DNA of 33,662 nucleotides, taken from Sporichthyaceae bacterium. GTDB taxonomy: Bacteria; Actinomycetota; Actinomycetes; Sporichthyales; Sporichthyaceae. How positions within the stretch are numbered: the stretch's first letter is position 1; each line of letters starts with the position of its first letter. The notes under the pieces were generated by a model. It had not been told where the DNA came from. It was given only the letters and a program-made list of their open reading frames with translations, and did not search any database. The DNA is taken from contig DASXPS010000003.1 in NCBI GenBank assembly GCA_036493475.1, positions 1-33,662 on the forward strand, written 5' to 3'. The translations under genes were made by a program, and so were the position numbers. This document shows, one piece after another, positions 17,891 through 25,597 of this stretch.

Positions 17891-18312
17891 CGAGCCTGCC
17901 CCTTCCCTCGCACGCCCATCTGAATTGATCAGGACGGGTCGGGTCGCCCCGGGGGTGGGAAAGATTCTTTGACCCCTCCCGCAGTCAAGATCGGCTCCGC
18001 CGTCCCGGGGGTGGCTCGGACACCCGGGGATCGCCCCCATCTCCGGCGTCTTCGCAGGTCAGCGTCCTACAATGTGACGTTTGTCAGGGGTCGGCGGGGT
18101 TTGCGCGGCCTTGGTACTCCTGATTCGTCAAGCAACTTATGGGGTGTTTGTTACGGATGGTGCTTTTGGGACTGGCCTTCGATCCCCTAACGATTCCCTG
18201 ACGCAGGGGAGTTTTCCCCGATCCGCGGGGTGGCGCCGCGCTCCTAGCTTTCTGGCCATGGCGGTCCGTAACCCGACCGTCCGAGGGATCAACGACACGA
18301 AGGACGACGGCC
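17891..18312. promoter_or_regulatory. Divergent hsp70-like/iniB intergenic region
   Basis: This 422-base non-coding region lies between divergent genes. Besides the dyad near the Hsp70-like gene it holds TACAAT (18068-18073, a -10-like hexamer without a good -35 on the plus strand). A perfect dyad TGAC-GTTT-GTCA (18075-18086) follows immediately. Close to iniB are two adjoining hairpins, CCCTG-ACG-CAGGG (18196-18208) and GGGGA-GTTT-TCCCC (18206-18219). The two hairpins share bases and are mutually exclusive. Short ORFs here show no coding character. Confidence 0.5.
17961..17988 (-). promoter_or_regulatory. Candidate promoter with overlapping dyad for the Hsp70-like gene
   Basis: On the minus strand TTGACT (17988-17983) and AATCTT (17966-17961) are separated by 16 bases, about 70 bases before the gene start. 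A dyad TTGAC-N10-GTCAA (17969-17988) covers the -35 element and the spacer, as an operator would. The assignment is by eye only. Confidence 0.4.
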
Positions 18313-19224
18313 ATGGCGACCTCACTGCTCGACTGGATCATGACCCTGCTGACGAACAACGATGCCCGTGAGGCCTTCCAGGCCGACCCGAAGAACGCGA
18401 TGGCGGCCGCCGGCATGAGCTCGGTCTGCTCCTCCGACGTCCGGGATTCGCGGGCCTTCCTGGTGGACCACCCGCACGTCCGCGAGACCAATCACTTCCG
18501 CCCCACGGGCCAGCAGGCCCCGGCGCACGAGCACGTCAGCAACATCCTCAACCACTACACGGTCGACCGCGGCCACGGTCCGGTCGACAACGGGCACAAC
18601 GGCAACCACAGCCACAACCACGCCGACAAGGTGCACGAGCACCGCACCGAGTTGGAATCCCGCCACGAGTACCGCGGTGGCGACCACCTGGGCGACGCCT
18701 TCAATCGTCACCAGGACCACAGTTTCAATCGGCAGATCACCGACCTGACCAAGCACCAGGACGTCGGCCCGACGTCTGGTGACCGGACCACCGCTGCTGA
18801 CCAGCACGACTCCACGGTCGGCAACGACCAGTACTCGCAGGGTGGCAACAAGAACGTGCTGGGTGACAACAACGACACCTCGCACGACCAGCGGTACGAC
18901 AGCACGGTTTCCGGTGACCACAGCGCAGGGCGCGACGTCCACATCGAGCGTGGCGGCGCCGTGTTCGGTCAGGGCGTTGCCGGCGGCGACATCGACCACA
19001 CCGGCGGGCTGGTCGGTCTGGACCACACTGTCGACGTCGGCACGATCAACGTGCTCTCCGGCATTGCCAGCCCGGATGTTCTCTCTGGTCCGGGCACGCT
19101 GAACGAGCTGGGACACAACCTCGGTCAGAACCTCCTGCACGACGGGGCGGTGCACGACCTGCACGGAATCGCTCACGACATCCCGATCGACGACGTGCTG
19201 AACGGCCTGCACGTCCTCGCCTAG
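18313..19224 (+). CDS. iniB: IniB-like protein with His/Asp/Asn/Gly-rich repeat body
   Basis: This 303 aa protein has an N-terminal helix pair (SLLDWIMTLLTNNDAREAF, then NAMAAAGM, residues 4-35) matching the IniB N-terminal domain of mycobacteria. The rest has unusual composition. Residues about 70-150 are rich in His and Asn (e.g. NGHNGNHSHNHADKVHEH). Residues about 155-225 have an irregular Gly-Asp/Asn pattern suggesting beta-solenoid turns (e.g. GGNKNVLGDNNDTSHDQ). The last 70 residues are hydrophobic-polar with DVLSG and DVLNG. There is no signal peptide and no membrane helix. ATG 18313 follows AAGGA at 18299-18303. Order iniB-iniA-iniC is as in M. tuberculosis, but this protein is shorter and its body is unrelated to the Gly/Ala-rich mycobacterial one. 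The function is unknown. Confidence 0.8.
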   Translation: MATSLLDWIMTLLTNNDAREAFQADPKNAMAAAGMSSVCSSDVRDSRAFLVDHPHVRETNHFRPTGQQAPAHEHVSNILNHYTVDRGHGPVDNGHNGNHSHNHADKVHEHRTELESRHEYRGGDHLGDAFNRHQDHSFNRQITDLTKHQDVGPTSGDRTTAADQHDSTVGNDQYSQGGNKNVLGDNNDTSHDQRYDSTVSGDHSAGRDVHIERGGAVFGQGVAGGDIDHTGGLVGLDHTVDVGTINVLSGIASPDVLSGPGTLNELGHNLGQNLLHDGAVHDLHGIAHDIPIDDVLNGLHVLA

Positions 19225-19288
19225 CACCGAACTTCTCCGACACCACCGCCTCGGGGGGAACGAGGGGGACGGTGGATGTGGGGGGAAG

Positions 19289-19348
19289 CACCTCGATGCC
19301 CGCCTGCCCGCGGTCCGCGTCGCTCCGTCGACTCGACCTATCGAGGTG
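19289..19348 (+). repeat. 9-bp inverted repeat downstream of iniB
   Basis: CACCTCGAT (19289-19297) and ATCGAGGTG (19340-19348) are perfect complements separated by 42 bases, just upstream of the long stem-loop at 19352. Together they could fold the iniB-iniA leader into two stacked helices. Confidence 0.5.
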
Positions 19349-19351
19349 AAA

Positions 19352-19393
19352 GGATCGGCCCCGTCCCGGTACCCAGCCGGGACGGGGCCATCC
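19352..19393 (+). terminator. Strong stem-loop between iniB and iniA
   Basis: A perfect 13-bp GC-rich stem (19357-19369 with 19377-19389) closes a 7-base loop. With one bulged C (19356) it extends by GGAT/ATCC to 17 bp. It lies 41 bases before the iniA GTG. There is no T tract downstream. It is likely a terminator or attenuator that lowers iniA-iniC expression relative to iniB, or a processing/stability element. Confidence 0.7.
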
Positions 19394-19434
19394 GTGATTA
19401 ACGCACCCGCTCGCAGCGGTGGTGGGGGGAGTCC

Positions 19435-21273
19435 GTGTCGGACGTCGCCGAGCTCATCGAGGCCGCGTCGATGCTCGCCGCGGCGCGGCAGCGGGCCGAC
19501 CTCACCGGCCGACTGCAGGCCACTGCGGCGCGGCTGGCCGATGACCGGGTGCGGGTGCTGGTGATCGGGGAGTTCAAGCAGGGCAAGAGCCAACTGGTCA
19601 ACGCGCTGGTCCGGGCCAAGGTCTGCCCGGTGGACGACGACATCGCGACCTCGGTGCCCACCGCGGTCTCCTACGCGGACTCGCCCACGGTCACCCTGGT
19701 CAAGCACTCCGGCCGCGACTTCGACCACGACGACCCGGACGCGCCCGCGCCCGCGCACAGCGAGCGCACCGAGGTTTCGCTGGACGAGCTGGCCGCGCAC
19801 GTCGCGCACGTGGGCAACCCGGAGAACCGGGAGGGACTGTCCCAGGTCGAGGTCGGCCTGCCGTCCGCGTTCCTGCAGGGCGGCCTGGAACTGGTGGACA
19901 CCCCCGGCGTGGGTGGCCTGGGTTCGGTGCGGGCCACGGCCACGTTGGCCGCGCTGCCGGGTGCGGATGCGGTGCTGCTGATCTCCGACGCCGCGCAGGA
20001 GTACACCGCCGCGGAGATCGAATTCGCCAAGCACGCGGTGCGGTTGTGCCCGAACCTCACCTGCGTGGTGACCAAGATTGACCTGTATCCGGAGTGGCGG
20101 CGCATCCACGCGCTGAACGTGGAGCACCTGGCCAGGGCGGGGATCAAGGCCGAGGTCGTGCCGGTGTCCTCGACGCTGCGCTGGCTGGCGCTGGAGCACG
20201 ACGACAACGACCTCAACGTCGAATCCGGCTTCCCGCAACTGGCCACCCTGCTCACCGAGATCGTGGCGGACGCCGAGGCGCTCACCGGCCGGGTGGTGGC
20301 GAACTCCGTGCTGCGGGTCACCGAGCAGCTCTCCGCCGGGTTGAACGCCGAGCTGGGCGCCGCGGAGAACCCCAAGACGGTGGAGGCGATCACCCGCGAC
20401 CTGCGCGAATCGCGGTCCCGGGTGGCCGCGTTGCGCGACCGGTCCGCGCGCTGGCAGCAGACCCTGGCCGACGGCGTCAACGACCTGACCGCGGACATCG
20501 ACTACGACCTGCGCGACCGGATGCGGGAGATCCTGCGCAGCGCCGAGGACGAGATCGAACTGCTCGGTGACCCCGCCGTGGTCTGGGTGGAGTTCGCGCC
20601 GTGGGTGGAGGAGCAGGTGGCCTCGGCCGCCTCGGCGAACTTCGTCTGGGCGCACGAGCGTGCCCAGTGGCTGGCCGGGCAGGTGGCCGACCACTTTGCC
20701 GAGGACGGCCAACTCAGCCTGCCCGACCTGGCGCCCTCGACCGGCTCGGCGATGTTGGCCGAGATCCGCCCGATGACCTTGGACGACTCCGAGCCGACTC
20801 TCGGCGAGAAGGCGCTCACCGCGGTGCGCGGTGGGTACATCGGCACACTGATGTTCGGCATGTTCTCCACCGTGGCCGGGTTGGCGTTGCTCAACCCGTT
20901 CTCCGTCGGCGCCGGTCTGCTGTTGGGTGGCCGCAGCTTGCGCGAGGAGAAAAAGCGACAACTGACGCGGCGTCAGGCCCAAGCCAAACTGGCGGTGCGG
21001 CAATACGCGGAGGACGTGATCTTCCACGTGGGCAAGGATTCCCGGGACATGTTGCGCCGGGTGCAGCGCGAACTGCGCGACCACTTCACCGGCGTGGCCA
21101 CCGAGTTGGACCTGGCGCTGCAGGCCTCGGTGCGCACCGCCGAGGATGCGGCTCACGCGTCGTCGGCGGACCGGGATGCGTTGGTCCGCAAGCTGCGCGC
21201 GCAGGCGGAGGCGATCGCCGGGGTGGAGGCCGCCGCCCGGCGGCTGTCGAACGTGCCGGCCGCGGTTGGCTGA
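19435..21273 (+). CDS. iniA: IniA-like dynamin-family GTPase, membrane-associated
   Basis: This 612 aa bacterial dynamin-like protein has a GTPase domain with P-loop GEFKQGKSQ (45-53), a switch Thr near 72-76, DTPG (155-158) and TKID (213-216). Long helical stalk regions flank a hydrophobic hairpin (about 466-500, with GMFSTVAGLALLNPF) that should insert in or touch the membrane. The C-terminus is a long charged helix (about 540-605). Mycobacterial IniA remodels membranes in a GTP-dependent way and contributes to envelope-drug tolerance. Length is close to the M. tuberculosis protein. GTG 19435 is preceded by GGGGGGAG. The downstream gene follows at once, giving an adjacent dynamin pair of the kind bacterial dynamins often form. 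Confidence 0.88.
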   Translation: MSDVAELIEAASMLAAARQRADLTGRLQATAARLADDRVRVLVIGEFKQGKSQLVNALVRAKVCPVDDDIATSVPTAVSYADSPTVTLVKHSGRDFDHDDPDAPAPAHSERTEVSLDELAAHVAHVGNPENREGLSQVEVGLPSAFLQGGLELVDTPGVGGLGSVRATATLAALPGADAVLLISDAAQEYTAAEIEFAKHAVRLCPNLTCVVTKIDLYPEWRRIHALNVEHLARAGIKAEVVPVSSTLRWLALEHDDNDLNVESGFPQLATLLTEIVADAEALTGRVVANSVLRVTEQLSAGLNAELGAAENPKTVEAITRDLRESRSRVAALRDRSARWQQTLADGVNDLTADIDYDLRDRMREILRSAEDEIELLGDPAVVWVEFAPWVEEQVASAASANFVWAHERAQWLAGQVADHFAEDGQLSLPDLAPSTGSAMLAEIRPMTLDDSEPTLGEKALTAVRGGYIGTLMFGMFSTVAGLALLNPFSVGAGLLLGGRSLREEKKRQLTRRQAQAKLAVRQYAEDVIFHVGKDSRDMLRRVQRELRDHFTGVATELDLALQASVRTAEDAAHASSADRDALVRKLRAQAEAIAGVEAAARRLSNVPAAVG

Positions 21274-21289
21274 GGTGAGCAGACCGAGC

Positions 21290-22765
21290 ATGCGCGACCA
21301 GGTCGCGGCGCTGCTGCGCCGGGCCATGAGCGTGTACTCCGAGCAGCCCGAGGCGCGCGCCGAGGTGTTGCGCTGCCTGGAACGGTTGGACGGCCCGATT
21401 CGGGTGGCCATCGCGGGCAAGGTGAAGGCGGGCAAGTCCACGCTGCTCAATGCGCTGGTGGGGGAGATCATCGCGCCCACCGACGCAGGGGAGTGCACGC
21501 GCATCGTCACCTGGTACCGCGATGCCGAGGCCCCGCGCATCCTGCTGTTCCCGTCGGCCGGGCCGGCCCGCGACCTGCCGATCGTGCGCCAGGACGGCAA
21601 GCTGGAGATCGACCTGCAGGGCGCGTCTCCCGCCGAGGTGGACCGGTTGGTCATCGACTGGCCTAATTCCAGCTTGACCGCGATGACCCTGATCGACACC
21701 CCGGGCATCGCCTCCGTGGCGGTGGACACCTCGGCGCGCACCGAGGCATTCCTCACCCCGGGCACCGGTGCCGAGCCCGGTGGGGCAGACGCGGTGGTCT
21801 ACCTGATGCGCCACGTGCATGCCGACGACGTCGGGTTTTTGCAGGCCTTCCACGCCAACGCCGGCGTGGGTTCCTCGCCGGTGAATACGGTCGCGGTGCT
21901 CTCCCGGGCCGACGAGATCGGCGCGGGCCGGGTGGACGCGTTGGTCTCGTCCGGGCAGATCGCGCACCGCATGCGCGGCGATGAGACCATCCGGGCGCTG
22001 TGCCAGACCGTACTGCCGGTGGCCGGGCTGCTCGCGGAGACCGGGCGCACCCTGCGGCAGGCCGAGTTCAACGCCCTGGCCCAGTTGGCCGCCGTGGACC
22101 GGGACCTCGCCGACGCGATGCTGCTGTCCGCTGATCGGTTCGTGATCGAGGCCGGCGAGGCCGCCGCAGACGTGCCCTCGGTCGCGGTGCGCCGCGAGTT
22201 GTTGGCGCGGCTGGGCATGTTCGGCGTGCGCATCGCGCTGCCGCTGATCCGGCAGGGCTGCAACAACGCTTCCGCGCTGGCCGAGGAGCTGGTGCGGCGC
22301 AGCGGCCTGGCCGAGCTGACCGACTGCCTGGATGCCCTGTTCGCCGAGCGGGCCGACCTGCTCAAGGCGCGCTCCGGGCTACTCGGGTTGGACCTGGTGG
22401 TCCGCGCCTACCCCAATGACTCCTCGGAGGCCTTGCTCGGTGAGATCGAGCGGATCACCGCCGGGGCGCACGAGTTCGTGGAGTTGAGCCTGCTCGCCTC
22501 GTTGCGTGCGGGCACCGTGCCGTTGGATCCCGGGGAGATCGTCGAGGCGGAGCGGATGCTCGGCGGCTCCGGGCAGAAGCTGCACGTGCGACTGGGCCTG
22601 GAGGAGGACGCGGGCGCGGCGGCGTTGCGCGCCGCGGCCACGGATGCGTTGACCCGGTGGCGGCGGCGGGCGGAGAACCCGGTGTCGGTGCGCGCCGTGG
22701 CGGACGCGGCGCGGGTGATCGTGCGGACGTGTGAGGGCATCATCGCGGGGCTGCACGCGGACTGA
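21290..22765 (+). CDS. iniC: IniC-like dynamin-family GTPase
   Basis: This second bacterial dynamin-like protein has 491 aa, very close to M. tuberculosis IniC. The GTPase domain shows P-loop GKVKAGKST (43-51), a switch Thr near 70 (AGECT), DTPG (136-139), and SRAD (205-208) in place of the usual T/NKxD. The C-terminal half is helical with no clear membrane hairpin, unlike its IniA-like partner, so it may act as the soluble member of a heteromeric pair. The start is placed at ATG 21290, with GAGGTGA about 10 bases upstream that overlaps the iniA stop region. GTG 21275 is the alternative. It ends 10 bases from the convergent LuxR gene. Confidence 0.87.
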   Translation: MRDQVAALLRRAMSVYSEQPEARAEVLRCLERLDGPIRVAIAGKVKAGKSTLLNALVGEIIAPTDAGECTRIVTWYRDAEAPRILLFPSAGPARDLPIVRQDGKLEIDLQGASPAEVDRLVIDWPNSSLTAMTLIDTPGIASVAVDTSARTEAFLTPGTGAEPGGADAVVYLMRHVHADDVGFLQAFHANAGVGSSPVNTVAVLSRADEIGAGRVDALVSSGQIAHRMRGDETIRALCQTVLPVAGLLAETGRTLRQAEFNALAQLAAVDRDLADAMLLSADRFVIEAGEAAADVPSVAVRRELLARLGMFGVRIALPLIRQGCNNASALAEELVRRSGLAELTDCLDALFAERADLLKARSGLLGLDLVVRAYPNDSSEALLGEIERITAGAHEFVELSLLASLRAGTVPLDPGEIVEAERMLGGSGQKLHVRLGLEEDAGAAALRAAATDALTRWRRRAENPVSVRAVADAARVIVRTCEGIIAGLHAD

Positions 22766-22775
22766 GCTGTGCTCG

Positions 22776-24428
22776 CTACGACAGGTTCGCCCGCAGTAAG
22801 GAGAAGAGCTCGGCGCGGGAGCCGGCGGCGCAGCGTTGCCGGATACGCGCCACGTGGTGCTCGACGGTTTTCGCGGAAATGAACAGCCGCTCGCCGATGT
22901 CCTTATACGTCAGGCCGTCCAGCAGCAGGGCGGCGACCTCGCGTTCGCGGTCGGAGAGTTCGAGGCCGTCTGCCACGGGTGACAGCTCGTCAGTTTCGTC
23001 GGTGACCGGCGCCGGGCGCAGGCTGCGGGCGCAGCTGAGCAGGGCGGCCATCACGGTGCGGTCCTCGGCGCGCACCGCGGCCTGGCCGGCCAGCCGGGAG
23101 GCGTCCCAGGCGTGGCCGATGCGGTGCAGGCGCCGCGCGGCGCTGTCCACCTCGGCGGCGTCGATCTGCCCGGCCAGTACCGCCAACCAGCAGCGCCCGG
23201 CCGCGGCCAGTACCGCTGCGTGCGGGTAGCGTTCCGCGGCGCTCTCCAGTGCGGCCACATGGGGGGCCGCGGCCTCCGTGCGGTCGGCCAGGCCGGCGGC
23301 CTGCACGCCGTACCAGTGCATCGGCGCCGCCCAGAGTGGCGGGGACCCCAGCCGGTCCAGCAGCGCCCACATCTCGGCCACGTGTGGGGCGACCCAGTCC
23401 TCTTCACTCAGTCGCACCGCGCCCACCCATAGTTCGCCGACCGCATGCAGGGCGTAGAGGTCGACCGGGTGGCGCACGATCGCCTGCCGAGCGCGTTGCC
23501 AGGCCTGCTGCAGCAGACCCAGATCACCCTCCCGGCGGGCGATGCCCACCTCGATCGCGGCGGCGGTCAGCTCCTCCCGCGGCTCGAACTGACGATCAGT
23601 CAGCAACAAGCCGCGGGCCCGGTCCAGATCCCCGCGCTGCATGGCCGTCCAGGCCTGCAGCACGCGGTGCCGGGTCCGGGCGAACACCCCACCCAGATCC
23701 ACCTCGACCGCGCGGGTGAGCACCGATTCGGCAACCCCGAACTCGCCGACGTTCAGTGCCACCACGGCGGCCAACGCGGCCGGGGTGTCGGGCAACAACG
23801 TGTTCCGCGCGGCCGGCTCCAACAGCCCGGCCGCCCGGGTGAGCTTGGACAACGCCGCGGTGGGCGGTCCGGTGATGCTGTCCAACAGTCCCGCCGCCAC
23901 CAGCGACTCCACGCCGTCCCCGAGAGTCGGGATGCGGGAGGTCACCGGTGCCGCCGCGGCCCGTGCGCCGGCCAGGTCGCCGGTGCCGAGCAGGGCGGGC
24001 ACCGCGGCCGGGCACTGCTGCCCCGACGTCGCGGCGAACCAACGGTGCAGGTCGGCCGCCCGGCTCAACATGCCGCGCCCGGACAGCACCGCGGCGGCCA
24101 CCGCCACCGCGAGGTCCCGGTCGGCCGCGTTCGGATCGCCGACGGCAACGTCGGCCAGCCGCAGTGCGCCGTCGCGGTCCCCGGTCAGCGCGACCGCGCG
24201 GGCCAGTCGAGCGGCCACCCGATTCAGCGGAGTACCCGAGCGCACCGCGTCGGCCAGCATCGCGGCCAACCGGGCCGGGTCGACCTGCAGAGTTTCCGCG
24301 ATCAGCCCGTCTTCGACGCTCGGCGTGGCGTCCGCGCCGCCCAGCAGCGCATCGGTGTCCAGCGGTGCGGTTTCCTCCGCAACCGCCGCCCTGGTGCGGG
24401 GCACGATCAACGCCGGTGCCGGTGCCAC
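22776..24428 (-). CDS. LuxR-type transcriptional regulator with helical-repeat N-terminus
   Basis: This 550 aa protein has a C-terminal LuxR helix-turn-helix of about 65 residues (LSDREREVAALLLDGLTYKDIG, then ISAKTVEHHVARIRQRC). The preceding ~450 residues are Ala/Leu-rich helical hairpins resembling TPR-like repeats. No Walker A motif is visible, so it lacks the ATPase of large MalT/LAL regulators. GTG 24428 has a very good Shine-Dalgarno (GGGAGGG, 6-base spacing) and is preferred over an upstream TTG at 24476. Mycobacterial iniBAC is controlled by a LuxR-family regulator (IniR) encoded beside it, so this gene is a natural candidate regulator of the module. Its position after iniC rather than before iniB differs. 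Confidence 0.87.
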   Translation of the reverse strand: MAPAPALIVPRTRAAVAEETAPLDTDALLGGADATPSVEDGLIAETLQVDPARLAAMLADAVRSGTPLNRVAARLARAVALTGDRDGALRLADVAVGDPNAADRDLAVAVAAAVLSGRGMLSRAADLHRWFAATSGQQCPAAVPALLGTGDLAGARAAAAPVTSRIPTLGDGVESLVAAGLLDSITGPPTAALSKLTRAAGLLEPAARNTLLPDTPAALAAVVALNVGEFGVAESVLTRAVEVDLGGVFARTRHRVLQAWTAMQRGDLDRARGLLLTDRQFEPREELTAAAIEVGIARREGDLGLLQQAWQRARQAIVRHPVDLYALHAVGELWVGAVRLSEEDWVAPHVAEMWALLDRLGSPPLWAAPMHWYGVQAAGLADRTEAAAPHVAALESAAERYPHAAVLAAAGRCWLAVLAGQIDAAEVDSAARRLHRIGHAWDASRLAGQAAVRAEDRTVMAALLSCARSLRPAPVTDETDELSPVADGLELSDREREVAALLLDGLTYKDIGERLFISAKTVEHHVARIRQRCAAGSRAELFSLLRANLS

Positions 24429-24485
24429 GCGTGTCCCTCCCTGCCCGGAGTTGGATACGTTCAGCGCGCTGTTCAATCAGCGCAG

Positions 24486-24546
24486 CCCCAGTGTGAACAA
24501 CTGTCACTCAAATCCCATATGCCCCAATGGCAACGATCACCCCAAT
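24486..24546 (-). repeat. CCCCARY-type direct repeats upstream of the LuxR gene
   Basis: CCCCAGT (24486-24492), CCCCAAT (24522-24528) and CCCCAAT (24540-24546) lie on one strand with start-to-start distances of 36 and 18 bases. They sit just upstream of the regulator start, in the region shared with the pantothenate operon. A 6-bp hairpin (GACGGG/CCCGTC, 24565-24585) follows. They could be regulator half-sites. Confidence 0.4.
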
Positions 24547-24658
24547 AGTCACTTGGTAAAAGAAGACGGGGCGGGGGCTCCCGTCGGATGACGATCGCGA
24601 TTTAGACTGTTGCTTGCCCACAGACGTCCGGTACCCGAAGAGGACTGGAACGACGGCA

Positions 24659-25597
24659 ATGAACGAACTGCAACGGCGCCCCGCGCCCGCCGGCGCGGCG
24701 CACCGACCTGCCCGGCTGGCGGTCGGTGTGCTCGGCTCCGGGCGCGTGGGTGCGATCCTCGGTGCGGCCCTGGCCCGCGCCGGACACCGCATCGTGGCCG
24801 CCTCCGGGGTGAGCAAGGCCAGCCGCGAGCGGGCTGCCGCACTACTCGGGGTGAACGAGGTCTCCGACCCGTTGGCCGTGGCCGGGGCCGCGGAACTGCT
24901 GCTGCTCGCCGTGCCCGACGACGTGCTGCCCGCCCTGGTCGCCGGTCTGGCCGAGGCCGAGGCGGTCCGCCCCGGCACGCTGGTCGCGCACACCTCGGGC
25001 CGCTACGGCACCGCCGTGCTCGAGCCGCTCACCCGCCACGGCGCGCTGCCGTTGGCGTTGCACCCGGTGATGACGTTCACCGGCACCGCGGTCGACCTGG
25101 CCCGACTGTCCGGCGCCTGCTTCGGCATTACCGCGCCCGACCCGCTGCGCCCGGTGGCCGAGGCGCTGGTGGTGGAGATGGGCGCCGACCCGCAGTGGGT
25201 GGCCGAGGAGCACCGGGTGCTCTACCACGCAGCGCTGGCCAACGGTGCCAATCACTTGGTCACCCTGGTCGCGCAGAGCGCGGACCTGCTGCACACCGCG
25301 GGCGTCGAGGAACCCAACCGGTTGCTCGGCCCGTTGCTCGGCGCGGCCCTGGACAACTCCCTGCGTAGCGGCGACGCCGCACTGACCGGCCCGGTCTCCC
25401 GCGGGGACGCGGGAACCGTGGCCGCGCACGTCGAGGTGATCGCCGAGCAGTCCCCACAGGCGGCCGCGGCCTACGTGGCCATGGCCCGGCTCACCGCGGA
25501 CCGCGCGCTGGCCGCCGGAGGCCTGTCCGCCGACCGTGCCGAGGCTCTGCTGGATGCGCTGAGCGCGGCCCACCCGTTCGCCGGGGGCACCGCATGA
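24659..25597 (+). CDS. Rossmann-fold/DUF2520 oxidoreductase-like protein
   Basis: This 312 aa protein has an N-terminal dinucleotide-binding Rossmann domain ([17 protein letters not shown], about residues 22-38; [15 protein letters not shown] about 81-95). A C-terminal all-helical DUF2520 domain follows, introduced by [13 protein letters not shown]. The architecture resembles ketopantoate reductase and F420-dependent NADP reductases. The gene overlaps panC (ATGA), and it commonly precedes panC in actinobacteria. No panE is visible in the window, so a role in reducing a pantothenate precursor is plausible but unproven. ATG 24659 is chosen; TTG 24614 is in frame but lacks a Shine-Dalgarno. Confidence 0.85.
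   Translation: MNELQRRPAPAGAAHRPARLAVGVLGSGRVGAILGAALARAGHRIVAASGVSKASRERAAALLGVNEVSDPLAVAGAAELLLLAVPDDVLPALVAGLAEAEAVRPGTLVAHTSGRYGTAVLEPLTRHGALPLALHPVMTFTGTAVDLARLSGACFGITAPDPLRPVAEALVVEMGADPQWVAEEHRVLYHAALANGANHLVTLVAQSADLLHTAGVEEPNRLLGPLLGAALDNSLRSGDAALTGPVSRGDAGTVAAHVEVIAEQSPQAAAAYVAMARLTADRALAAGGLSADRAEALLDALSAAHPFAGGTA

Noticed and set aside
17969-18190. Short plus-strand ORFs in the hsp70-like/iniB spacer
   Set aside because: No Shine-Dalgarno, atypical codon use and no protein-like pattern; the region is better explained as regulatory DNA.
18322-21765. A 1147-codon open frame on the minus strand opposite iniB and iniA
   Set aside because: It is antisense to three well-supported genes. 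Its composition (Arg/Gly/His/Val, no domain, no Shine-Dalgarno) is typical of shadow frames in high-GC DNA.
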